DNA from: Conoideocrella luteorostrata
Taxonomy: Eukaryota > Ascomycota > Sordariomycetes > Hypocreales > Clavicipitaceae
NCBI GenBank assembly: GCA_032433595.1
Contig: JASWJB010000243.1
Coordinates: 1 to 64,000, forward strand
DNA: 64,000 nt
Direction of reading: 5' to 3'
Within the stretch, counting starts at the first letter, position 1; every line of letters begins with the position of its first letter. The notes under the pieces are model-generated. The model was not told where the DNA came from. It searched no databases and saw only the letters and a list, made by a program, of their open reading frames with translations. The translations under genes were made by a program, and so were the position numbers. Of this stretch, positions 11,519-24,591 are shown piece by piece.

Positions 11519-13724
11519 GTTGGAGGACGCTTATGTTTACTTCTACCTCGACTGTTAGAATGACATTAAAACAGGCACCTTCGGCAAACAGGAAAGTAAA
11601 GGAGGAGTTTCTATCCCGCTTTCGGAGTCAAAGCGAGCAAGAAAGGCATATGGAAACACAAAAAGGTTATCACCCAGTCACCAGGGGAAGACATGTTAGC
11701 GGTTGACGCGGGGTTGTTCATCTTTTTGGCACCACTTTCCCTTCTTTGTTTTGGAAAAGTGTTATGAGGTTTACATTTTGCAAACTGTCACCCAGTCACT
11801 ATTAATGATGCCAGCAGAGTATAATTCGCGACGAGTCATGCCCAACAGACAACACAGGGAGGGGAAGCGTCAGCGCCGCGGAGAGATGCGTGGAAATAAG
11901 AGGTGGTGTATTATAAGTCTGGTTGGTTTTAACGTGCGTGGAGAGTGAATCCAACGACACAATGGTGCGGATAACAAACAACGATATGAGAGAAAGGATG
12001 TCGCGATATCGTAATAGGTAAGGATAAAGATAAGTAGACGGCTTGGAGGAGAAAAGGTTCAACTGCATCAAAAATAAGCCAAGAGAAGATCAAGAAAGGA
12101 AGGAACAGCTGGGGGACATCAAGCTTAACTTATGGGTCGAGACCACTTGCTCTACTTGCCTGGGATTTGATAGTCCCAAGTCACACCCCGCCCACCGGCA
12201 GCATGACAGAAGATAAAACAGAACCGATGGAGTTGAAATATTGGCGTTACAAGCAGGGTGCATCCCCGGTCCGACAGTCCAAACTTTCCAAGCAACAATA
12301 CACATTGGTCAGAAGATCGTCCTTTTCGGTCTGGGGAGCCAATCTTGTGATCATGTGGGGGACGCCTTGGCTGAGTCAATGATCTTTGGGTTAGCCAAGA
12401 AGCAGCCAAGATTCGGGGCGGAGGAGGCGTGTGTCAAACACAACACAAGCTGCCAACCAGTCAGCTAGCTTATGAAACCCGTGTGGACGGAAGATATGTT
12501 GAAAACCTAAAGAGTCCTGCATAGAGAGATAGATAAACCTTGGCGCCGTATATTGTGTTGCCTTGTGTGTCCTCGTCTGCGCACTTTGAGAGCGTTGCAC
12601 AGATCAGGCCAACGTGGTGATGAAGAAGATGATTCCATCTAAGTGCCGTACTAACTATGTGCGTATTCCAGGAAGAATGAGTCTATGCAATAAGCTCAAA
12701 CAAGTATTATTTACTCCAAAGCTATTGTGATGGCGAGCTCGAACGGAGGCTCGACATGACGGAGCGGAAGTGACGCCGCCCGAAGAGAGCGCTGATCCCC
12801 GCTGGGACGTCAGTACGTCAGGGGTGGCAAAGCGGGGCGACGGGGCCAGTCACTCCGATGCAGCATGCAGAGTTCACCATGGGTTTGGCGCCCTCTGCAT
12901 CTATCTGCATTGCTGCCGATGTTGATGTGTGCCTCTGCCTCGGTGGCTTCACCTACAGACGTAAGTCTGCATACTACAGCGTGCGCCATGGACCTGCGGT
13001 GACCAACGGATCGGTCTACCTTACGCTCATGTGTGTCTCTTGCGTTACCTCTGCAGGACAACGGGTTACCCTACTGATGGGCTGGGGCAGACTATCATAC
13101 GTGGTGTTTGCTCGGCCTATCGCCTTGAATTGCCTTTTTATGCGAGCCGCATTGCCGAATGCATTGATGGACGGTTATCTAGCCATCGGCGGTTCACAAT
13201 CTCGATGTGACTGGACCGCACGAGCGTGGGAGGGTCACATGGCAATGCTACCTGCAATGTGTACGGAGTACGGAGTACAGAGTAGTTAGCTATCAGACAT
13301 TCTTGGCATTCGAGTTCTCAGGCGCTACATCCCAGGCGAATACTCCGTGCTGCGGTAAGCCCGTATCTGGATATGGCGTGACGCATCCTGACCAAAGGAA
13401 GAGCGAACTTATCATATACGTTAACTATTCTAGATTGCGTGTTGAATCATGTTGACCTTCCCGCATGGAATTACTACTATCTTGCGAGACACTCGCGTCT
13501 CTTTTCCGAATGCAGCGCTCCTAAATGCGTGCAACGTACGAAGCATATGTCTGTATCTGCGTACATGAATAGTTGCGTCACTCTTCCCCTGTGAGGAATG
13601 TCCCGCAGTTTGTGCAACACAACCGCTATCAGTCTCTCCACAAGAGTGCTACAGGTATCTATTATCGCCGTTCTCCGCATCTCGCCACCCTTGGTACCAA
13701 ATTACTGATACTGAGGCAGGCGTA
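11519..13724. other. Intergenic DNA, no gene supported
   Basis: This 2.2-kb stretch lies upstream of the acetyltransferase gene and downstream of the isomerase gene. It has direct CACCCAGTCAC repeats (about 11671 and 11789) and a tandem motif copy TACGGAGTACGGAGTAC (13262-13278). The open frames on both strands show no recognisable domain. Confidence 0.55.
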
Positions 13725-14692
<968 letters not shown>

Positions 14693-15709
14693 CTTGAATC
14701 AAAAGATGTAGTCTTGAAGAGACTCGGGCTGTACAACTTCGTTGGCGCCAATGTATCGCACCGCGGACAGTGATGGGATGGATGGCTGCGAAGAAGCAGG
14801 GTCTAGTGTCTAGTCCAAGCGTCCTATTTATTTTAATTGCCTCTCCGTCCGACACCCGACAGGCTCGTTGGGGCTGATGGTGGGGCTCGTGGAACGTCGG
14901 TGACAACCCACGGCGGTGCTTGGAACATTGCTCATCAAGTTTCCGGTGGTTGTATTATTATAGATCGTTTAATTATCGTCCCGTACAAAATTCTGGTCAT
15001 CAAATATTCTTTTCTGCCGTGTATAGGATCCCCAACAAGGCTCTGTCAAATGTCAAGCGTCGGCCATGTTGGACATTCTCAAGTAATGAAAGCCCGCCTT
15101 TGAAGAGCACGAAAATCAAGCTGCAGGCATTAAACTTCTAGATTGTAGATACACACAACGTCTGAAACTGTAGACAGCAAATTTCACGCGGTCTGGTGTC
15201 TATGAATCTTTCACATGGATTGATCGTGAGTAATTATGGTCTGACAGTCGGACGAAGAAGGAGAAGAGCCTACGACAGTTGTCTCGTGTGCAAGTAATAT
15301 TTATAGGTCTTTATGGCTGGGGTAGCTCCAGCGTTTAGTGGGCATCATTATAAAATGAACTGAAACCCGCTTACTCATCATAAACTGCCAACCAAAACGG
15401 TCGGCAGCTCTAACTAAATGCCTAAGGGTGTTTCGTAGCTACTGTCTAGTGAGCCAGGTTGATTGGCAGCATCGGAAATTCGCCCAATGAGGCTGGCAAG
15501 CTTCCGTCACTGCCTCGTATCGCCAACCTCATCGTCGCCATCATCGAGTGCCTTTCGCAATCCCTCCACACCCCCTCCTTTCCCCAATTGACAGCGCAAT
15601 TACGCACTCTACCGCACACAACTGCTGTGTTTTGTCTCTAGACAAGCCCGTTGAGCACGAATTAGTCGGTTGCTGCCCCCTTCGACTTGAAGCCGGCCGC
15701 CCCGCAACC
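14693..15709. promoter_or_regulatory. Divergent promoter region IDI1 / END3
   Basis: About 1 kb lies between the IDI1 start (minus) and the END3 start (plus). On the IDI1 side an A/T-rich TATA-like block lies at 14822-14836. On the END3 side the last 150 bp are C-rich (ATCGCCAACCTCATCGTC...), typical of fungal leaders, and end in CAACCATGGCT. I see no gene in it. Confidence 0.55.
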
Positions 15710-17071
15710 ATGGCTCCTCCCCCCAAGATCGAGACCAAGGAGATTGAGACATATTGGAACATCTTCTCCGACCGAACGGGCGGCGGCCAGTTTCTCACAG
15801 GCGAACAGGCGGCTCCGGTGCTGAAGAACAGTGGTCTCCGCGATGATCAGCTAGAGCGTGTGTGGGATTTGGCCGACGTGGACAATGATGGCAACTTGGA
15901 CTTTGAGGAGTTCTGCGTCGCCATGCGACTCATCTTTGATGTTTTAAACGGCGTATGTCTCCCTAATTTACGGACTCGTAACATGAACGACGTTGTTTCA
16001 TTGACACTAGATTTCAAATTCTTCAGGAGTACACCGACGTTCCTAAAACACTACCTGATTGGCTGGTGCCCGAGTCCAAGGCGCATTTGGTTCAAGCAAC
16101 CCGCGCCATCACAGGCAAGCAGCCACACTTCGAACAAGTTGAGGACGACTCAGACGACTTGGGTCTGAAGGATGGGTTCGAGTGGTACATGAAGCCCCAG
16201 GACAAGAGCAAATACGAACAAATCTACCAGGAGAATCGAGACATGCGAGGTGAAGTATCGTGTAAGTCATATATCACCCTTTTTTTTTCTTTTTTTTGTG
16301 TTTTGGCATACTGAAAAACGCATACTTATCCCTTTTCCTTCTCTCCCAGTTACTACCTTGGAAGAACTATACGAATCCCTGGACGTCCCCGATACCGACG
16401 TCCGCTCTGCTTGGAATCTCGTCAACCCATCCGCCGGGTCAAGCATCAACAAGGATGCATGTCTCGCCTTCCTCCACATCCTCAACTACCGCCACGAGGG
16501 ATTCCGCATCCCCCGAAGCGTGCCCGCATCGCTACGGTCAAGCTTCGAGCGCAACCAAATAGACTATCAGGTGGACAATCAACGGACTGGTGCCGCATCA
16601 CGATGGGCTTCCAAAGCCGACGACTCCACGACGACCGGCCGAAAGACCAAGTTTGGCGAGCAGTATCTCACCCGTCTGGGCAGAAGCGGCTTCAAAACCG
16701 CCGGTACTGATTTTTCCACAGAAAAAACAGAAGACTGGGAGGAAGTCCGGCTGAAGCGGCAACTCGCTGACCTGGAAGACAAGATACAAAAGGTCGAGGA
16801 CCTAGCGGAGCAGCGCAAAGGCGGCAAACGGGATTCCAAACCTGCCCTTGTGAGACGAGAGCTCGACCAATTGCTGGACTACAAGCGTAGGGAATTGCGG
16901 GAGTTGGAAGAAGGAAAGGGGAAGAGTGCCGTGGGTTCGAGCCTGAAGAGCGTCTCGGACGATTTGCAGACGGTGCGGGAGCAAGTGGAGGGTTTGGAGA
17001 CACATCTGAGCTCGAGACAAGCAACGCTGGACGACTTGCGCAGACAAATTGATGCTGAGAAGGTGCATTAG
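15710..17071 (+). CDS. END3: END3 actin/endocytosis EH-domain protein
   Basis: Exons 15710-15952, 16027-16261 and 16350-17071 give 399 residues, the usual fungal END3 length (SagA in Aspergillus). In the Pan1-Sla1-End3 complex it couples actin assembly to early endocytosis at cortical patches. The N-terminal EH domain (about 1-100) has the EF-hand loop [13 protein letters not shown] (about 60-75), followed by [11 protein letters not shown] second EH-like domain (about 130-230) contains [16 protein letters not shown] and [14 protein letters not shown]. The C-terminal third is a charged coiled coil (about 290-399, [20 protein letters not shown]...). The start sits in an excellent CAACCATGG context. 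Intron 2 has a T-rich tract just after the donor. Confidence 0.96.
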
Positions 17072-19327
17072 TCACGTACAGTGTAGGATTGTGTTGGATT
17101 CCAGCGGCATGGTGTCTTGTGCGGTTGTTTGCTAGACAATATCAAAGCCATTCAGCGTCATGTGCTTCAGCTACGTGCCATTTGCCGCAGTTTGCGTAGT
17201 ACTCATAAGATCTGACTCTCTCTCTCTCTCTTTCTCTTACAACCATTCGTAAGCAGTCGATTGTTGGGTCTCACGACATTCAGCGCAGACATCTTGTGCA
17301 GGACAAGGTCCACGGGTCCGGAAACCTGCCACCGAAGGTGAATGTGCTTGCAACACGGTACCCAGAACTGGAGCGCACTCATCGATAAGAGACTAAAGCA
17401 TGGGCATTAGTTATACGGAGCACGTACGTAGCAGGGTCAAATGAATAAATGAAAATAACCCAAGAGTCATGCCACCCAAATCGCCCCAGCATCATCATCG
17501 TCATCGTCATTGTCGTCGTCATCATCATCATCACATCATATCACATCATATCGCCCGTACACGTATACGCCCACAAGTCTCTCAGCCATCACCAAATCCA
17601 GCCGCCAAACGACCGGGCTGCCTGGTTCAACTCAGCGGCATAGCTGAATTGCATCCTGCTGACTGGTGTCTCACATATAAGAATTATCCAGGCAAAGAGA
17701 AAAGACAGCTTTCCAGTCGCCGCTAGTTAACGTGTTGCTGAATTCCAGCGGACGCTGAGAAGGAAGTCTAGCCGCCAGTCTTTCATGCTGATGCGAGTTG
17801 TCGTTGTGAATAGCTGCGACGATGTCCAAAATTCGATTGGCGACCGATAACAGTGTTTTGATATCAAGGCTGTAATTTGTGAAGCGGTGTGCAGACAGGA
17901 GTAAGAAGACGTCTTGTCTCTTCTTGGGTTGCCTGCCTGCCTGTCTAACACGGTAAAAGACCCCGTTGACCATTCGCCTGCTACTGCGTACAAAATACAA
18001 TGCTATACTGTCATCTACTGATGGCCCTTGGAAAGGACTTTTCATACCACTAGGACAGGAGGCACGGTCAAGCAGCCCCCGCGATTACTCTGCAAGGGGC
18101 AAATTATAGACGCACATTAAGCGGTTTTTACAGTAATGACTCCGTTTTTTTTTTTTTTGTGGTCGTGTTGGCATAGCACGAAATGAAGCACACAAGTTAC
18201 TCACTCGTAGTTGCTCTCCCCATCGGCCCTCCCCGCTCGTCTCTTGCCGTACCGAAATCATCACAGTCCGCACTCCACAGTCCCGCTATCTTGACTCAAC
18301 GAATCCAGCGTCCGAAAGAACATTTAATAGCCTCCGCGAGCATGACATCTGCACAAACGTCATGTTCGTCAACACTTTCCAATAGGTAGACAGGTGTAGA
18401 TGGGTAGTTAGGCAGGCTAGGCTCTTCTGGACCCCGCCAGCCACACCACAAGGCTTCCACAGCTTTTCCAACGCGCCCTTCCATTTTTCATGTGAAGATG
18501 GCAAGGGAACAGGGATGTCGACGTCTCTTACTTGTGGACAGACACCAATACGGCCTGTCACAATGGTGAACTATAGCTTCGGAGGGTATACACCCGCATT
18601 TGGTATTGCATGCCGGCCTTGGCAGGTTGGCTCCCCAGAAAACTGCTTGGAGCTCAATCCCAACAGCATTCACCCCTCCTCCCCCATCGTCTCCTCAGTT
18701 AGTTACAGCCAGGCCAAGTCCTCATGTCACAGCGACAGGACGGCTGTCACATCATGTCTCCTCTTTCCCATAAGTTAAAAATTAACACCAGCATGATATT
18801 GTACACCTCACCGCCACGTAAACCACAATTACACCATCCCGCCACTGAGCGTGACATGACAGACGACGTCCGGCGTGACCATCCAATCCAGCCACCAACT
18901 ACGGAGCAACTAGCTCCCAACTGGCAGCTTCACCCCTCTCCACACCCCAAGAGTCACCCAAAAGGCCAAGCCCACCAATGTCGATGCCAAAATAGGAGAT
19001 CAATGCCCGGCTGTCAACTGCAGCCAATCGACAGGAGAAGACGTCACCGTGAAACCCCTCTATTTTGACTCCTCCTGCCCACCAGGAGGAGCTCCAGGTG
19101 CAGGCAGGTGGCGGTGGTGGGGGTGGTGGACAGAGGCAGCGCGGTTATTCCGTCAACCCCGCCGTCGAGCTGGTGCACAGCTGACACCATTTCCTGACCT
19201 CAACAATCCCCCATCTCCAGATTGAAAAGCGATCTTGTCTCCTTCTTCCTCCTATACACACCGCTTCAAGTTTCGAGCTTCAATTCGTTTTGCGTTACCC
19301 GTTCAGCTTCGCAAATATATCGCCATC
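17072..19327. other. Intergenic DNA with simple repeats
   Basis: This 2.3-kb stretch lies between END3 and the ACBP gene. It contains a CT microsatellite (about 17214-17236), a TCATCG/TCA repeat (17490-17549) and a T tract near 18146. The last 150 bp before 19328 are C/T-rich and probably form the ACBP promoter and leader. I found no convincing gene. Confidence 0.55.
17490..17549. repeat. CAT/CGT trinucleotide microsatellite
   Basis: ATC, GTC and CAT triplets repeat for about 60 bp in non-coding DNA. It ends in two copies of ATCACATCAT. Confidence 0.8.
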
Positions 19328-19811
19328 ATGAGTGCACTTCAGAAAGCAGAGAACACCGGCAACGAGCCTTTTATTCAGGCTGTGAAGGACCTCGAAGAGT
19401 TCAAGAAACAACAAATTACAATTTCTCAGGATGACCAGCTCAAGCTCTACGGTACGTTCAGTCCCACCCGCTCGGGCAGTACAGCATCGCCGTCAACCCA
19501 CCTCTGAAGCTCATACTTACCTCGCTGTTCGTTTATTTAGGGTTGTTCAAGGTCGCCATAAACGAGCAAGTCGCCAAGCCTGGCATGTTCAATTTGCAGG
19601 TAAATATGGCTCTCGCCCACCATCGGATATTGAAGTGCCATAATTCTGTATGTAAAATGGAAATACAGCAGCTAACACAGCGCGGCACGAGTAGGATGGT
19701 TATAAATACAAGGCCTGGATGAAGGTGGTCGATGAGGGCAAGTCCGCTAAAGAAGCCCAGGACGCGTATGTCGAGCTCGTCAAGGAGATCAAATCGAAAA
19801 CGACGTCTTAA
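19328..19811 (+). CDS. ACB1: Acyl-CoA-binding protein
   Basis: Exons 19328-19451, 19541-19599 and 19695-19811 give 99 residues, the size of stand-alone acyl-CoA-binding proteins. It binds long-chain acyl-CoA esters in the cytosol and delivers them to lipid synthesis and oxidation. The four-helix ACBP core is visible. FIQAVKDLEEF forms helix 1; LKLYGLFKVAI is the YGLFKQA-type signature; KPGMFNLQ is a conserved turn. YKYKAWMKVVDEGKSAKEA contains the Lys-Trp ligand contact region, and AYVELVKEI is helix 4. The start ATG is the first in the C/T-rich leader (GCCATCATGAG). Donors are GTACGT and GTAAAT. Its 3' end lies 124 bp from the tail of the NACHT-WD40 relic on the other strand. Confidence 0.95.
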
Positions 19812-19935
19812 GGCGACAGAATGTTGGGAGAATTGAGCATAGAGGTTGGCAAGAAATAGCTGTAAATGGACATGAATTAATCTTCTCGAAGCAGCTTGAA
19901 TATAAATGAAACATTTTATCAGGGTTAATGACATA

Positions 19936-22066
19936 TTAACAATTTATATCTAGAGTGAGTGTTTGTTTGATGGCATCAGTTCTTTGACTTGATGATAGCC
20001 ACTCTAGAGCATTTCTCACGGGAGTTTGCCCATAATCAAAATAGTAATTGTTCCGTGCAGAATTGACGACAAGCATGCCGATCATCCGTTTAGAGCCAAT
20101 AACCACCGTATTTCCAAATACTATTACCGGTGCTCTTCGAAACTCTGGCAGAAGCCATATCAGCTTCCCGCCCTTCCAGGTAGTCCAATGGCTATCTGCA
20201 CTGATGCCATAATATTCCCGAACGCCTCCTTCAACTTGAACAGCTTCAGAAGTCGCAATCAAATTCTTCATCGAAATAGCCTCAACATCTGTATGTAACT
20301 GCTCAGTGCCAGATATAAAGGATAATTGAGACGCAGGCCGTCCGATATCAAACATATTTCGCGCGGTTTTTGGTTTTCAGACTCCAAATCCAAGCTATAT
20401 CATCATCAGACAAGGAAATAGTAAAGGAAGAGTCTTCCGAGAACAGCAAGCTACTTGAAGGCACGCGCCGACTTGTAAACTTCATAATCAAGTCGCTAGA
20501 GTCGACTTTAAAAATACTTATTAAGTGTCTTGAAGAGCCCTCAAAGGTAGGTAGGTATAGTAGAAATAGCGACAAGCCTTGCATCTTCAGAGAAAGTTGT
20601 GGCCCAAACCAGGTATTCCCGAACAAACTCGTGAACACATTCATTTATATTCGTTTCCCATACCTGAACTGAAAGACCAGGGTTAATCGCAACCAAGGAG
20701 GCGTCGCTAGAAGTATTTCCCATTGGTCGACCATAGTGCGACTTTTTGGTGCAGAATTGGAAATCCGATATATGCTGTCGCGTACAGAGATCTGCCACAA
20801 AGTTGCCGTGGTGTTTCTGACTATCACAGCAAGAGATTGGAATCTTTGGAAAGTGATAGATCATCAAATAACGTCTTGTTTCTGCAGTCCTTCCTCAAAG
20901 TCACAAACACACTTCCAAGTGCTCACCTCAAATATCTGGACATTTCGCATGAAGCAAATTGCGAAGAAGACGAGGATCAGGAGATAAAATTGGCATTCTT
21001 CTGTGGGTTTTGTCAGGCGGATACTCAAGCTCTTGGACGCATCGCATTGTTTCCATACTCCAAACCAGCATCCTTCTCCTCGCAGAGGCGCTGGTGCATG
21101 CGTATTTTCCATCGGGTGAGAAAACCATCTCCAAAATATTATCATCATATTCTTCCGTCCGATTTCCCAAGGCGCCTGTCCTCCACAGTCGCATGGTGCA
21201 ATCTGTTGATGCAGATGCGATCATGGACCAGGCGGGTGAGAAATCTACTGAGACAACCCGACCATTGTATCCCATCATTTCTTGAATACAGTCATCACCA
21301 CATGGTCCTTCAGCCCGTTTAGAGTTGCGCAGTGAGCTACTTACTACAAGGAGGCCTTTCAATGTTTGCATCATGGAAATAGTTTGGCTGGCCCGTCCCA
21401 TCAAAACTTAAGCCTCAATCTAATGCAGAAAATGCCGCTTGAGAAAGCCGTGTGTCTCATCGTTATCACGAACGCGCGACTGGGACAGTTCAAGATGTAA
21501 TACCAAGTTCGCATAAGCGTACTGCACGTCGTCGGATATGCACTCGTTAACCCTGTCAGGGTCAATGTCACTCATAACCCTCAAGCAATGAGTAGCCATT
21601 CTTGTATTTGTCTGCTGCTCATTCATCCCCCAAAATGGTTTTTTCTTTTTCGTGCTAGGATCCAAGAGGACATCTCGAAACGAAAGATGGAGCAGTCTGA
21701 CAGATGTGTCAGACACTTTGGGCACACTCAAAACTGAAAACAAATCCATCCAGTCGCCGCTCGATCGTTCTCTTGGAAACTTTAAGCATCTTTGCTAAAG
21801 AGGGGATGGAAAGCGGTCTAGCCAAGATCGCGATAGGTCCAACAATGTCCCAAAACTATTGGGGGATCTCAACTTTCTCTACTTTTGTCCAGCCCCTCGA
21901 TCAGCGAGTCCAACGCAGGTCGATAGGTAACATCAAGCTGTGACTGCTGGCTTTTAGTTTGATATCGTAAGACCCTGGTGAGCTGCTCATCCGGGTGCCA
22001 ACGCATGTCTGCGAGATACCGGCAAACTGTAGCGGCGAAGATGAAGAGAGTTCGGCGTTTGCACTG
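19936..22066 (-). pseudogene. Truncated NACHT-WD40 (HET-E-like STAND/NLR) pseudogene
   Basis: Family members act as fungal self/non-self receptors controlling vegetative incompatibility. Homology begins abruptly near 22066 with LFIFAATVCRYLADMRW, the segment that follows the NACHT ATPase. The P-loop half and the N-terminal effector domain are missing. It continues (IVGPIAILARPLSIPSL, then LSVPKVSDTSVRLLHLSFRD with VLLDP) into WD40 repeats (VVSVDFSPAWSMIASASTD then CTMRLW; ILEMVFSPDGKYACT). It ends with a degenerate C-terminal WD segment (YYGISADSHWTTWKGGKLIW). Frame changes are visible near 21875 and 21750, with a stop (TAG) near 21857, and more breaks occur within the WD40 part. I see no intact copy in the window. 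The family is clear; exact ends are approximate. Confidence 0.9.
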
Positions 22067-22080
22067 CAGCTGTGTTATCG

Positions 22081-24591
22081 AATGGGAGACACGATGAAAG
22101 GGTGGTTGGTGACGTAGTTCTCCAACTCCACGCAGCACAGCTATTGCAGAAGCAAAAAAAAAACAGCAGACCAAATTCAGAAGACTCCGGGTCCGGCTAC
22201 TAAAGCATGAGTGAAGCCTTGAAATGCAGATCGACATCATTGTCGAAAAAAACACCCCCTGCGACCAAGGGTTGGTGCGCACCACGGCCCAACAGTGCAG
22301 GCTCTGTCATAGGCGAGGCTGACGACCTGACAGGTATCCGAGTCCAACGCATCCGTGGCACGCGAAGACTGGCCAGTCTTTGAAATCCAGTTTCCATGGC
22401 GAGGGCAGGGCAGGGCAGTGCAGACACAATTGGGCAAAAGCAGACAGGTACACGGCGTACCTGCATGCGTAACGCACCGCCTTGATAAGCAAATCAAATC
22501 AGACCCAATGGCACGGAGTGGACATGAGCAAGCCACGTAACTAAATGCTAGTGGGCATGAGGCAGAGCAACCCCTGACCGGCGTCTAGGCAACAACCTTT
22601 CGCTGTTGAACTGACCAGTTATTCTTGCGTTTGGGGTCCGATTTATAATGAAAATCGGGTTTTCAGATGGCTAGGCTGATACTCCGTAGATTGAAAACGT
22701 TTGTTTGTCCCTGTCGGAGAAATAGAGCGTTTCGGTCAGGATAGACACGCGAGTTTAGCTTCTACAGCATGGCCTTTAGCATCCTACCACACCGTCCTCC
22801 GCATGCCCCTCGATGAATAGCTAGCTCAGCTACGGAGTGCTCTATCGACCCTACTGCCCGCGTGACTTTGGAATACGCACAGCTTACTCAAAGAGCAGAC
22901 GAAGCTGTTATCTATACGGAATACAGAGTACTCCGTATTGTCCTCCGCAGTTACGGAGTATTCAATACGGCGTGCAGAGTGTGCAATCCGGCATTGAAGA
23001 TCTTCCTCTCGGTAACACCAGCAATCCCACTATAAACGCCCGCCCCAAACCCTCTACCCCGGCACATTTCCCCTATTGTATTTATCCGCAAGAGTACTCC
23101 GTACTCCGTACGGAGTAATATTTTATCATGAAATCTCACGGGGAAAAAATTCCTTACTAGTTATATCATAACCCTCACAATACAACCCCGGCGATCTCAC
23201 AATGTCGCTGCGGAGTACTCCGTACTCCCTACATGGTATAAAATATTCGGAGTACCCCATGCTCCATCCCTGTGGCCGCCGCCTATGAACCCATGAACCA
23301 TAGCCAGTCGTCCACTAACCCGCCCCCCCCTCCGACCGTCCCGACAGTGGAGTTTCTCGTATTTTTACGGAGTACACAGCTGCCAGTCCGCCTGCCCGCC
23401 TGCCCGCCTGCCCACCCCCGCCCCCATAGTCAGACTGACGGCCATTCCCGCGCGCTGTTCTCCACCGCCCGTACAGCAATAACTCATTCATTGGACGGCA
23501 TTTCAACGACATCTCAGCAATACGGAGTACAATGCAGCTTACATTCCCGGATACGGAGTACATATGTGCGATACTATCCCTTCTATATGTGTTCGCTTGG
23601 ATCTGGGATTCGTCTAGCAATCTGGCAAACGCGTAATCGACATATACAGCTGCATCGGTATCGCCACATTCCAGTCAGGATTGAACAATGTGGGACGCCC
23701 GCAACTGTCAAGCTAGTCTCGGGACTTAAATAAACGCGACTACATTTCAGTGTGCAAGACAGGCCATATCTAAATCCAAACAAGAGGCAGGTAAACAAAT
23801 GCTTCAATAGCCACAAACATTGAGTCGGTATGGAGTGGAAGCCAACCGGCGCCATCGCACCAAGCGAGCGTTACTGCTAACCCCCCATTAGAGCGTCGCC
23901 AGTACTCAGTAGCAGTAGAGCCAAGAAACATCATGTGTGTACCAAATGCTGAGTTGCTTTATTGTCTACCAGAGCCTTTAGATCAAATACGTACATTGCA
24001 GTAGACCTCCCGTCCAGATCGCTCATGAACGGCAGACCGCCACATCTGAATCGGAAGCAAATAGATACAATGGTGGTTATAAATGTATGAGCTTGCCATC
24101 ACCATTTCTCCACTCTTCAAAACCCTCCCATATCGGCTCTCTCCACCAAGAAAATAGAAAGCACCAAGCCAGGCCCAACTCTATACAAGAGCAGCCAATC
24201 GAAGGGGAATCATCGCAAAATTCAAGTAAAAAGTCCAAGTCCAAGATGGTGTAAAAAAATATATATATAAAAAACCACACAAAAACACAAAAAAATGTAT
24301 GCCCAATTCTGCACGCAACTCAAATAGTCGCACACGGGTGGAGAAAGGATGGAGGCCTATCCCCCCAATGGTTCCAGATTAGAGAATTACCCTAGCTTCC
24401 GTCGGCTCATGAACAAAGAAAAACCTCGTAGACTCGTGGTGCGATTATGTAACTGCCAAAGTGTTGCCTGGTGGTATCGTGCCCCGGTCACCAAACGCTT
24501 CCACTCGCAAGGAACTTCTTCTCTGGTTTGTTCCCATCTCGATCACTGGCCTGCCCCCGCACGAATGCTCCGAGTCGAGACAGCTACAGAA
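22081..24591. repeat. Gene-free stretch with dense TACTCCGTA motif clusters
   Basis: This 2.5-kb stretch has no supported gene. It holds the densest motif clusters of the window: near 22680 and 22833, 22915-22960 (three copies), 23095-23117 (two direct copies plus an inverted one), 23211-23229, 23368, 23520 and 23550. A GCCTGCCC tandem tract lies at about 23390-23415. The part next to 24591 should contain the 3' untranslated region of the GPI-anchored protein gene. Confidence 0.65.
23095..23117. repeat. Tandem plus palindromic TACTCCG cluster
   Basis: Two direct TACTCCG units run into the complete 16-bp palindrome TACTCCGTACGGAGTA. This is the clearest composite copy of the intergenic motif in the window. 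A related composite GGAGTACTCCGTACTCC lies 100 bp further on (23211-23229). Confidence 0.85.

Noticed and set aside
22200..22536. Cysteine-rich minus-strand frames just upstream of the NACHT-WD40 relic, as its missing N-terminus
   Set aside because: They contain no P-loop or NACHT motifs and overlap in several frames, so they are not the lost half.
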